From positions 1 through 64,000 of the forward strand of contig NZ_BMVW01000002.1 of assembly GCF_014650915.1 (NCBI RefSeq): a stretch of 64,000 nt of DNA, written 5' to 3'. Source of the DNA: Streptomyces poonensis. GTDB taxonomy: Bacteria > Actinomycetota > Actinomycetes > Streptomycetales > Streptomycetaceae. Positions within the stretch are counted from its first letter, which is position 1, and every line of letters begins with the position of its first letter. Shown here piece after piece: positions 32,935-40,468 of the stretch. Position numbers and translations under genes: made by a program. Below the pieces are notes generated by a model. It had not been told where the DNA came from. It worked only from the letters and a program-made list of their open reading frames with translations, and did not search any database.

Positions 32935-34002
32935 ATGCCCGGCGTCAACTCCACGGCGTCCCCCCTCCCTTCGTCCTCCGCCCCCGCCTCGTCCGTACCC
33001 GTCGGCATCCCTGTTCCCGACGTGCCCGTTCCCGGCGCCCCCGCCGTCACGGCGTCCGCCCCCTCCGTGGTTCTCCCGGTGCCTGCCGCGCACAGCGCTC
33101 CCCCGGTGGCGCGACCGCCCTCCGGCCCCCTGCGCCGCGTGCTGCGCGTCCCCCGTGCGCTGCTGCGCCTGTCACGGCCCTACCAGTGGGCGAAGAACCC
33201 GGTGGTCATCGCCCTGCCGGCGGTGATCCTGCACCGGGGTACGGCACAGACGGCGCTCGCGGTGCTGTGGGCCACGGCCCTGTTCACCCTGGCCTCGATA
33301 GCCGTCTATGTGCTCAACGACCTCCTCGACCGGGAGCGCGACCGCCTCAACCCCGCCAAGAGTCACCGCCCGCTGGCCTCCGGTGAACTGGCCCCGGGTG
33401 CGGCATGGACCTACCTGGCCGTGGTCTGCGCCGCCCTCGCGGCGGGCGTCGCGCTGGCCTCCCTGGAACGGGCCTGGCCGGTGCTGGTGTATCTGGCGCT
33501 CAACCTGGCCTACAGCTACCGGCTGAAGCACGTGTCGCTCGTCGACGCCTTCGTGGTCGCCGTGGGCTTCGTCCTGCGCGCCGTCCAGGGCTATCTGGCG
33601 CTGGGCGCCGGACCGTCGTCCTGGCTGCTGCTGACGGTACTGACCGGCTGTCTGCTGCTGGCGCTCGGCAAGCGCCGCAGGGAGCTCCTCGATGTCGGCG
33701 GCGAGCACCGGCCGGCGCTCCGCGGGTATTCGGTGCAGTTCATCGACTACCTCACCCTGGTCAGCGCCACCTTGTCCGCGGTGACCCTCGGGATCTTCCT
33801 GACGGCCGCTCCCGACGAGAGCCCCGAGGCCACGGCTCTCGTCTTCCTGACGCTGGGCACCTCGGTGTTCGCCGTCTTCCGCTATCTGCAGTTGCTGCTC
33901 GTGGGCGGCGGCGGCGCCGACCCGGTGCGCACGCTGTTCCGGGACCGGCTGATGGTCGGCTGCGGCATCGTGTGGGCCGGCGTCTTCACGCTGCTGTCCT
34001 GA
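32935..34002 (+). CDS. UbiA-family prenyltransferase, decaprenyl-phosphate phosphoribosyltransferase-like
   Basis: 355 residues. A Pro/Ser/Val-rich 65-residue N-terminus precedes a UbiA membrane domain of eight or nine helices. RPYQWAKN (81-88) and NDLLDRERDRLNPAKSHRPLASG (128-150, the first Asp-rich motif) closely follow the pattern of mycobacterial DPPR synthase (Rv3806c/UbiA). That enzyme puts 5-phosphoribose onto decaprenyl phosphate as the first step to lipid-linked arabinose. The second polar motif is DVGGEHRPALRGYS. SD gaggag precedes ATG 32935. With the neighbouring epimerase it could make a polyprenyl-phospho-pentose donor for the downstream glycosyltransferases (inference). Confidence 0.85.
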   Translation: MPGVNSTASPLPSSSAPASSVPVGIPVPDVPVPGAPAVTASAPSVVLPVPAAHSAPPVARPPSGPLRRVLRVPRALLRLSRPYQWAKNPVVIALPAVILHRGTAQTALAVLWATALFTLASIAVYVLNDLLDRERDRLNPAKSHRPLASGELAPGAAWTYLAVVCAALAAGVALASLERAWPVLVYLALNLAYSYRLKHVSLVDAFVVAVGFVLRAVQGYLALGAGPSSWLLLTVLTGCLLLALGKRRRELLDVGGEHRPALRGYSVQFIDYLTLVSATLSAVTLGIFLTAAPDESPEATALVFLTLGTSVFAVFRYLQLLLVGGGGADPVRTLFRDRLMVGCGIVWAGVFTLLS

Positions 34003-34203
34003 GGCCCGTACGACGAGCCCCTCACGAGCGGCACCACCCGCCGCCGCGCCGACCGGGCCGGAGCCTCCGCCGCTCCTTCCGCGCGCAACCGGCACTTCGC
34101 GTGTGTCCCCCTGCCCCGACCGCCTTCGGCTGTGCCCGGACGGCCGCGAGGCCTCCTCGTAGTCGGCGGCACGCACCACGAGAGTTCAGAGAGAAGGACA
34201 TCC

Positions 34204-35232
34204 ATGCAAGAACCACTGGTCTCCCTGATCATCCCCAACTACAACTATGGGCGCTCCCTGGGCCTGTGCATCCAGTCCGCCAAGGACCAGGACTACCCGA
34301 ACCTGGAGATCATCGTCGTCGACGACTGCAGCACGGACGGCTCCGAGGACATCGCGCGGTCCCACGGTGTGACCGTGGTGAGCACCGGCACCAACAGCGG
34401 TGTCGCCGTCGCCCGGAACACCGGGGCCGCCCGGGCCCGCGGCAGCGTCCTCTTCTTCCTCGACTCGGACGTGGCGCTGAGTCCCGGCGCCGTCCGGGCC
34501 GCCGTCGAACTGCTGCGGGACAACCCGGGCATCGGCGCGGTGTGCGGCATGTACGAGCCCGAGCCGCTGATCCGGGACAGCCTCGTCGAGGAGTGCCGCT
34601 GCCTCCAGGCGTACTACTGGCGGACCAGTTCCGAGGGCACGGTGAGCTTCCTGATCTCCGCCATGTGCGCCATGCGCGTGGAGGTCTTCGAGGAGATCGG
34701 CCCGTTCAACCCGAATCTGCGGCAGACCGAGGAGGTCGACTACGGGCAGCGGCTCAGCCAGCGCTACGACCTGCTGCTCACCCCGGCCGTCCGGGGCGCG
34801 CACGACGACGACCACGAGATGTGGCCGCTGGTGCGGAAGATCTTCACCCGGGGGCGGCTGCGCGTCCCGCTCTACGCCCGCCGCAAGCGGTTCGCCAAGG
34901 GCTTCGAGACGGCTTCCCGCTCCTGGGCGAGCCTCGCGTCGGCGCTGGCGGTGGTGTCGCCGGCGGTACCGGTCGTGCTGGGGCCGGTCTGGTGGGCGCT
35001 GCCGGCCCTGCTGTTCGGCGCCGTCATCGGTCTCGACTTCGGCATGTACCGTTTCGTCGCCGCCCGGCGCGGACCGCTGTTCATGCCCGCCTTCGTCGGC
35101 GTCCAACTGGCCTTCAACCTCACCGTGGTGGCGGGAGTGGCCTTCGGCACGGTGCACTGGCTGCTCTCCCCGTCGTTCCGCAGGCTGTACGACCGCGACC
35201 ACGCGGTCCCGTCCACCGCGGCCGCCCTGTGA
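34204..35232 (+). CDS. Family 2 glycosyltransferase with C-terminal membrane helices
   Basis: 342 residues. GT-A fold: SLIIPNYNYGRSLGLCIQSAKDQDYPNLEIIVVDDCSTDGS at 7-47, the metal-binding DSD at 87-89 (FFLDSD), and an acceptor/base segment (QTEEVDYGQRLSQRY) near 178. Two or three membrane helices follow (about 238-330). It resembles dolichyl-phosphate-sugar or polyprenyl sugar synthases and cell-wall GT2 enzymes. SD agaagga precedes ATG 34204. It is a paralogue of the gene at 36575. Its stop overlaps the EEP gene start (GTGA). The 201-bp gap before it might hold a second promoter. Confidence 0.87.
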   Translation: MQEPLVSLIIPNYNYGRSLGLCIQSAKDQDYPNLEIIVVDDCSTDGSEDIARSHGVTVVSTGTNSGVAVARNTGAARARGSVLFFLDSDVALSPGAVRAAVELLRDNPGIGAVCGMYEPEPLIRDSLVEECRCLQAYYWRTSSEGTVSFLISAMCAMRVEVFEEIGPFNPNLRQTEEVDYGQRLSQRYDLLLTPAVRGAHDDDHEMWPLVRKIFTRGRLRVPLYARRKRFAKGFETASRSWASLASALAVVSPAVPVVLGPVWWALPALLFGAVIGLDFGMYRFVAARRGPLFMPAFVGVQLAFNLTVVAGVAFGTVHWLLSPSFRRLYDRDHAVPSTAAAL

Positions 35233-36578
35233 CCGTCTTCCACGGGCCGGCTCCCCGGGACACCGTCCTGGAGCGACCCGGCCCGGACGGCGGTGAACGG
35301 TCCCGTACGGTCCGGGTCCGCGTCCGGCAGGGACGCGCGGTCCGCGTCCTGGTGACCCTGGCCGTGCTGTGGGCCTGTTACACGGTGCTGCAGCGGCTGA
35401 TCAGCGGCCGGTGGTGGGTCATGCTGGTGCCCGATCTGCTGCCGCCCGTCGCCTTCCTGCTGGTGCCGGTGCTGCTGATCGCGGCGGCCTGTGCCCTGGC
35501 GCTGCGGCGGAGGAGGCGTACCGGGGGAGCCGGTGTCCCGGTCGCGGACGGGAACGGGACCGGGACCGGGGAGGGTTCCGGCACGTCCGGCGGCGACCTC
35601 CCGGCCGGCGCCGGCACATCGGCCTCCGGTCCCGTCGCTCGCTCCGTGCGCCGCGGACGTACGGTGCCGGGGCGCCGCCCGCGCGGTACGGCGCTGCTCC
35701 TGGTGTGCTGCCTGGCCGTGCTCTCGGCGGCGGTGAGCTGGCCCCGTAACGGGGTACGGCTTTCCGCGCTGACCCACCAGGCCTCGTCCGCCACCGGTGA
35801 CCTGCGCATCGTCTCCTGGAACACCACCTGGTGGGGTCAGGACGTCGACACCGACCGGTTCTGGGCGACGCTGCGGGCCCAGCGGGCGGACGTCTACCTG
35901 CTCCAGGAGTACGTGCACGGGATCGACCACCGGCAGGAGAACCTGAGGCCGGTCGACGACCTGGAGCGTATCCGCCGCGAGTTCCCCGACTACCACGTCG
36001 TCTCCCGGGGCGAGTTGATCACGCTGTCCCGGTTCCCGGTGACCGGACACGAGCTGGTGGGCCCGGGCAGCGCGGTCGCCGGCCGGCCCGACGCGCCGTG
36101 GCTGGAGGTGTACCGCGCGGTGAAGACGCTCCGCGTCGACATCCGGGTGAACGGCCGTCCCCTGTCCCTGTACAACGTCCACATCCCCGTGCAGATCGAC
36201 CCCGGACCGCACCTCGTCTCCCCCTCGTTCTTCGGCATGCTGCGGGAGCGGCAGCGGAGCCGGACAGCACAGTTCGAAGGGCTCGAGGCGGAGTTGCGCG
36301 AGCAGCGCGGGCGCGGTGCCGCCGCCGTGATCGCGGGGGACTTCAACAGCAGCCCCGTGATGGGAGAGATGGACGAACTGCGCGCCACCCTGCGCGACGC
36401 GGCGGACAGCGGCGGCGGTCTCTATCCCCGTACCTGGAACGAACTCGTCCCGGTGCTCGGGCTGTGGCGGCTGGACTGGGCGTTCTCCACCGGACCGGTC
36501 ACCGTCGACAGCTACCGCCTCGACGCCATGAACAGCCTGTCCGATCACCGAGCACAGATCCTGGAGGTGTCCCTGTGA
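35229..36578 (+). CDS. Membrane-anchored endonuclease/exonuclease/phosphatase (EEP) family phosphodiesterase
   Basis: 449 residues. Helices at about 40-57 and 65-92, a Gly/Pro/Arg-rich cytoplasmic loop, a third helix at about 153-171, then an external EEP domain. The EEP motifs are IVSWNTTW (Asn198), LLQEY (Glu227), NVHIP, GDFN (370-373) and SDH (438-440). The catalytic set is complete. With the domain outside the membrane, lipid or polymer phosphodiesters (sphingomyelinase-like) are more likely substrates than nucleic acid. It is coupled by GTGA overlaps to glycosyltransferase genes on both sides, suggesting it trims a lipid-linked or polymeric glycan intermediate (inference). Confidence 0.85.
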   Translation: MTVFHGPAPRDTVLERPGPDGGERSRTVRVRVRQGRAVRVLVTLAVLWACYTVLQRLISGRWWVMLVPDLLPPVAFLLVPVLLIAAACALALRRRRRTGGAGVPVADGNGTGTGEGSGTSGGDLPAGAGTSASGPVARSVRRGRTVPGRRPRGTALLLVCCLAVLSAAVSWPRNGVRLSALTHQASSATGDLRIVSWNTTWWGQDVDTDRFWATLRAQRADVYLLQEYVHGIDHRQENLRPVDDLERIRREFPDYHVVSRGELITLSRFPVTGHELVGPGSAVAGRPDAPWLEVYRAVKTLRVDIRVNGRPLSLYNVHIPVQIDPGPHLVSPSFFGMLRERQRSRTAQFEGLEAELREQRGRGAAAVIAGDFNSSPVMGEMDELRATLRDAADSGGGLYPRTWNELVPVLGLWRLDWAFSTGPVTVDSYRLDAMNSLSDHRAQILEVSL

Positions 36579-37720
36579 CCGGCTCCGGCACCGGCCCCGA
36601 CCCCGCGGCGGCAGCCGTTCCCGGCGACGGCGTGAGCGATGCCGGCGGCGCGCCCGTCCGGGTGTCCGTCGTCATCCCCAACTACAACTACGCCGAGACG
36701 CTGGAGCTGTGTCTGGCCTCCCTGCACCGGCAGACCCTCCGGCCGTTCGAGATCATCGTGTCGGACGACGCGAGCACCGACGGCTCCGTCGCCGTCGCGG
36801 AGCGCTTCGGCTGCCGGGTCGTGCGCGCCGACACCAACCGCGGTGTCTCCGCCGCCCGCAACGCCGGGGCCGCCGCCGCGCGGGGCGACATCCTGTTCTT
36901 CCTCGACTCCGACCAGGCCCTGTCGTCCGACTCGCTGGAGAACGCCGTACGGCTGCTGCGGTCCGACCCGGAGCTCGGCTGTGTGCACGGCATCATCGCC
37001 CCCGAACCCCTGGTGGACCACGGGCCGGTCGAGTGGTACCGCACCCTGCACGCCCATCACTGGCGGCTGAAGGGAGTGGGCCCGACCCCCACCGCGTTCT
37101 TCGCCGCGGCGGCCGTGCCCCGCCGGGTCTTCGAGGAAATCGGTCCCTTCCACCCCGCGCTGCGCGACAGCGAGGACGTGGAGTACAGCGAACGGCTCTC
37201 CGCCCGGTACCGCATCCTGCTCACCGACCGGGTGGTCGCCGCCCACGACGAGGAGCACCGGCTCGGTCCGATGCTGCGTGAGCAGTTCCGGCGGGCCCAG
37301 TACCTGCTGCCGTTCGCCGCCGCTCACCGCCGCCGTCCCGGAGCGCTGCGGGCGAACAGCATGGCGGGGGTGGCTGCGGCCACGTTCACCGTCGTCACCG
37401 TGCCGGCCACCGTCGTCGCCGCGCCCCTCGCCGTGCTTCCCGTACTCGGGGTCCTGGCGTTCGCCTGCGCCGACCCGTCCCTGCTGCGCTTCGTACGGCG
37501 CCGGCGGGGGCTCGGCTTCCTGCCGCTGTTCGTCGCCCTGCATCTGCTGGTCAACCTGCAGATCGCGCTCGGCGCCGGCACGGGCTGGCTGCGCAGCAGG
37601 TTCGACCGCGACTTCGGCAGGGTCGCCGGCCGCCCTCCTCACGGCGCGGACCTCCCGGCGGGGTCCGGTGCCGGCGTGGGCGTCGGCGGGCCCGACGCGC
37701 TGGAAGGACGAACGGGATGA
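36575..37720 (+). CDS. Family 2 glycosyltransferase with C-terminal membrane helices (paralogue)
   Basis: 381 residues. After a 27-residue linker the GT2 core begins VSVVIPNYNYAETLELCLASLHRQTLRPFEIIVSDDASTDGS, with FFLDSD and DSEDVEYSERLSARY following the same spacing as the gene at 34204. The N-terminal halves are clearly related, implying duplication around the EEP gene. The last third has two helices (about 265-340) and a Gly-rich tail. GTG 36575 overlaps the EEP stop and its own stop overlaps the next start (ATGA). It probably adds a second sugar to the same lipid-linked product. Confidence 0.86.
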   Translation: MTGSGTGPDPAAAAVPGDGVSDAGGAPVRVSVVIPNYNYAETLELCLASLHRQTLRPFEIIVSDDASTDGSVAVAERFGCRVVRADTNRGVSAARNAGAAAARGDILFFLDSDQALSSDSLENAVRLLRSDPELGCVHGIIAPEPLVDHGPVEWYRTLHAHHWRLKGVGPTPTAFFAAAAVPRRVFEEIGPFHPALRDSEDVEYSERLSARYRILLTDRVVAAHDEEHRLGPMLREQFRRAQYLLPFAAAHRRRPGALRANSMAGVAAATFTVVTVPATVVAAPLAVLPVLGVLAFACADPSLLRFVRRRRGLGFLPLFVALHLLVNLQIALGAGTGWLRSRFDRDFGRVAGRPPHGADLPAGSGAGVGVGGPDALEGRTG

Positions 37721-38808
37721 CCGGAGCCGTGCGCAACACCACCGAACCCGTGCGGGACGCCAGGGATGCGCCCGTCATCCCCCGCGATGCCCCGGACGAT
37801 GATGGTGGAACGCCGGCGCGCAGGCGCGGCTGGACCGCGCTGCTCCGGCCCCTCCTGGCGGCGGCGCTGATCGGCGGTGCCGGGTACGGGATGTGGCGGG
37901 CCCTCGGGGGCAGCGGTCCCGTCATCGGGGAACTGCTCGCCCGTGACGGCGCCGCCCCCTGGCTGGTCGGCTCGGCACTGGTCAACCTGGCGGGGCTGGC
38001 CCTCAGCATGGCCTCCTGGCGCAGTACGGTCACCGGTCTGGGGAGCCCGCTGCCCTGGGGGCCCACGTTCCAGATCTTCGGCGCGACGGTCCTCGGGAAG
38101 TACCTGCCCGGCCCTTTCTGGAGCGCCTTGGCCGGGGTGCATCTCGGGCGCCGCCACGGAGTCACCGCGCAGCGCATGGTCACGGCCTACGTCCTCAACT
38201 CCGTGGTGGTGCTGCTGACCGCCGCGGTGGTGGGCGCCCTGGCGGCCCCGCGCGTGATGGGCGACGGCGCGTGGTGGCTGCTGCCGGTGGCCGTCGCCCT
38301 GGCGGCACTGCTGCGGAGGCCGGGCGTCGTCGTACGGGCGGCCGGCCGGGCGGCCCGGCTGCTGCGCCGACCCGCACCGGACCTGCGGGTCGCGGACGGC
38401 GACCTGCGCCGTGCGATCGTCTGGGAAGTGCTGTCCTGGCTCGTGGGCGGTGCGCACCTGTGGATGATCGCGGTGGTGCTCGGGGCGCCCGTGGCGGGCT
38501 CCCTCGCGCTGTGCGTGGGGGGGTTCGCCCTGGCCGCGGCGGCGGGAGCGGCCGCCCTGGTGGTCCCCGGCGGCGCGGGCGTACGCGAGGTCGTCCTGAT
38601 GGTGGTCCTGACGGCCGATCTGCCCTGGGCGCAGGCCGGAGCGGCGGCCCTGGCCAGCCGGGTGTGCTGCACGGTAACGGAGATCGTCGGCGCGGGCGCG
38701 GCCCTGCTCGCCGTCCGGTGGGCGCGGAACGGCCGCGACCGTGCTGCGGCCGGGGGCGTGGCCGGGGCCGGGGCCGGGGCCGCCAAGGAGGTGTCCAGTG
38801 GCGCGTGA
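37717..38808 (+). CDS. Lysylphosphatidylglycerol-synthase-type membrane protein (UPF0104), flippase-like
   Basis: 363 residues with about eight helices. Recognisable family segments are FQIFGATVLGKYLPGPFWSALAGVHLGRRHGVTAQRMVTAYVLNSVVVLLTAAVVGAL and VVPGGAGVREVVLMVVL. The soluble aminoacyl-transferase domain of MprF is absent, so only the integral membrane part is present. In glycan clusters such proteins are thought to translocate or bind lipid-linked intermediates. ATG 37717 overlaps the previous stop. The gene ends within the start region of the deacetylase (11-bp overlap), and its C-terminal Gly/Ala-rich coding sequence contains the deacetylase SD. Confidence 0.83.
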   Translation: MTGAVRNTTEPVRDARDAPVIPRDAPDDDGGTPARRRGWTALLRPLLAAALIGGAGYGMWRALGGSGPVIGELLARDGAAPWLVGSALVNLAGLALSMASWRSTVTGLGSPLPWGPTFQIFGATVLGKYLPGPFWSALAGVHLGRRHGVTAQRMVTAYVLNSVVVLLTAAVVGALAAPRVMGDGAWWLLPVAVALAALLRRPGVVVRAAGRAARLLRRPAPDLRVADGDLRRAIVWEVLSWLVGGAHLWMIAVVLGAPVAGSLALCVGGFALAAAAGAAALVVPGGAGVREVVLMVVLTADLPWAQAGAAALASRVCCTVTEIVGAGAALLAVRWARNGRDRAAAGGVAGAGAGAAKEVSSGA

Positions 38809-39583
38809 CACGCGCGCCGCGGCCCTGCGCGCCCTGAGCTCGCAGGTGGCGTGGAGCATCGTCCGCCGCGCCGAGGCGCTGCGCACCGGGAAGGCCGGCC
38901 GCGACGGGCGGGGGCCGCTCCTCGCGCACGGCCCGGTGTTCCGTGTGCCGCGCGCGGACGCGGTCGTGAGGGCGGTCCCCGGCAGGGAGCCGGGAACGCC
39001 CGTCGGCGCCGGTGAGCCGTGGGACGTGGCGGCGCCCGTCGCTCTCACCGTCGACGACGGTCCCGATCCCACGTGGACCCCGGCCCTGCTCGACGTGCTC
39101 GCCGCCCAAGGGGTACGGGCCACGTTCTTCGTGGTCGGCGAGCGCGCCCGGCAACACCCCGAACTGCTGCGGCGTGTCCTGGCGGACGGCCATCACCTGG
39201 GCAACCACTCCTACTCGCACGTCCAGCCGTTCGCCGCGCTGCCGGCGGCGGCCGTCGCCCGGGAGATGGGCGAGACCCAGCGGGTGGTGACCGGCGAGAC
39301 CGGCGTCAGGCCAACTCTGTTCAGGGCTCCGGCCGGAGGGTGGTCGCGTTCCGTGCTGGCGGCCTCGCGCCACCACGGACTGACGCCCGTGGACTGGACG
39401 GTCGATCCCAAGGACTGGCGGGAGCCGCCCGCGGACCGTATCGCCCAGCGGGTGGCGCGGGCCCGCCCGGGCGACATCGTCCTCTGTCATGACGGCGGCG
39501 GCGACCGGTCCCGCACGGTGCAGGCGCTGGACCTGGCGCTCACCCGGCTGCGCGAACGCGGCACCCTCTTCACCGCGCTGTGA
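38798..39583 (+). CDS. NodB-type polysaccharide deacetylase
   Basis: 261 residues. All five NodB motifs are present: TVDDGP (84-89), HSYSH (137-141, metal ligands), RAPAGGW (176-182), DWTVDPKDW (199-207) and LCHDGGG (229-235). The family removes N-acetyl (or O-acetyl) groups from glycans. There is no signal peptide or membrane helix in its N-terminal 80 residues, so it may act on a cytoplasmic lipid-linked sugar before export. GTG 38798 is set by the SD ggagg 6 bp upstream inside the preceding gene. It is the last gene of the cluster. Confidence 0.88.
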   Translation: MARDTRAAALRALSSQVAWSIVRRAEALRTGKAGRDGRGPLLAHGPVFRVPRADAVVRAVPGREPGTPVGAGEPWDVAAPVALTVDDGPDPTWTPALLDVLAAQGVRATFFVVGERARQHPELLRRVLADGHHLGNHSYSHVQPFAALPAAAVAREMGETQRVVTGETGVRPTLFRAPAGGWSRSVLAASRHHGLTPVDWTVDPKDWREPPADRIAQRVARARPGDIVLCHDGGGDRSRTVQALDLALTRLRERGTLFTAL

Positions 39584-39767
39584 CGTCCGCGCCCGGCGTC
39601 GCCGGAGCCCATCAGGCCGGTACCCGGTCGCGCCGTGCGTGCGGACGCCGCCACGCCCCGTACGGCCTTCACCGTTCCTCGATCGTCCAACGTGCGGGCC
39701 CGGAGATCCCGGCGCGTCTTCCCGACCGGCCACCGCGTGGCAGTCGAGCGGTGACGAGTACGCGCCG

Positions 39768-40382
39768 ATGAAGTACGCCACCTGTTCCTTCGACCAGGTG
39801 CTGGCTCCGGGCGACTCCTTCGAGCTGCCCGCGCCCCTGACGGCGCGGCTCGCCGGACACGCGCTGAACGAACGGCTCGACATCAGCGTCGAGCCGGGCG
39901 GCGGCGTCGAGGACCTCGACTCCGGAGAGAACTACGTGGCGCTGGAGATCGGCACCGACAACACCGCGGACTTCTCGGTGACGGGCGACACGGTCTCCGG
40001 TGCGCAGGGCGAGACGGTCACGGCCCGGCTCACGTTCAGGAACAACGGCCCGGGCTGGCTCGGCAACCTTGGCTCCGGGGACCCGGTCGCCAACGTCCGG
40101 CTGATCGTCCCCGCGGGCACCACGGTCACCGGCGTCCCGTCCGGCTGTGCTCCGCGCACCCTCTCCGGCGGCTGCTGCCCGCGGCAGACGGGCGCCCCGC
40201 GCTACGACTGCGACCTGCCGTACTGGGTGCTGGAGGACACGGAGCGTTCGTACGACTTCTCGCTGCGGATCGACACCGTGGTGCCCGGTACGACCGGTGC
40301 CGTCAGCATCCACCCCGACTTCGGCGAGTTCACCTTCGACCCGGACGCCGGCAACAACACGGCGGTTATGGCCGTCAGCTGA
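39768..40382 (+). CDS. N-terminally truncated DUF11-like surface protein, possible remnant
   Basis: 204 residues: KYATCSFDQVLAPGDSFELPAPL, then an immunoglobulin-like strand pattern (GETVTARLTFRNNGPGWLGNL, VIVP-like LIVPAGTTVTGVPSGCAPR, VLEDTERSYDFSLRIDTVVPGTTGAVSIHP). This matches the C-terminal half of DUF11-containing secreted proteins of Streptomyces. There is no SD before ATG 39768 and no signal peptide. Resemblance seems to begin a few codons upstream (GDEYAP), so the 5' half has probably been lost. It may not be expressed. A 16-bp-arm terminator follows it. Confidence 0.5.
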   Translation: MKYATCSFDQVLAPGDSFELPAPLTARLAGHALNERLDISVEPGGGVEDLDSGENYVALEIGTDNTADFSVTGDTVSGAQGETVTARLTFRNNGPGWLGNLGSGDPVANVRLIVPAGTTVTGVPSGCAPRTLSGGCCPRQTGAPRYDCDLPYWVLEDTERSYDFSLRIDTVVPGTTGAVSIHPDFGEFTFDPDAGNNTAVMAVS

Positions 40383-40395
40383 CCCGCTGACACCT

Positions 40396-40443
40396 GACTC
40401 CGGGAGGACGGGACCGCTGTACGGGTACCGTCCTCCCGGAGTC
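40396..40443. terminator. Bidirectional terminator with 16-bp perfect arms
   Basis: gactccgggaggacgg (40396-40411) pairs exactly with 40428-40443 across a 16-base loop. It lies between the convergent gene ends at 40382 and 40469. Confidence 0.9.
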
Positions 40444-40468
40444 GCGGTCCGTCCGACCGGCGCACGGG

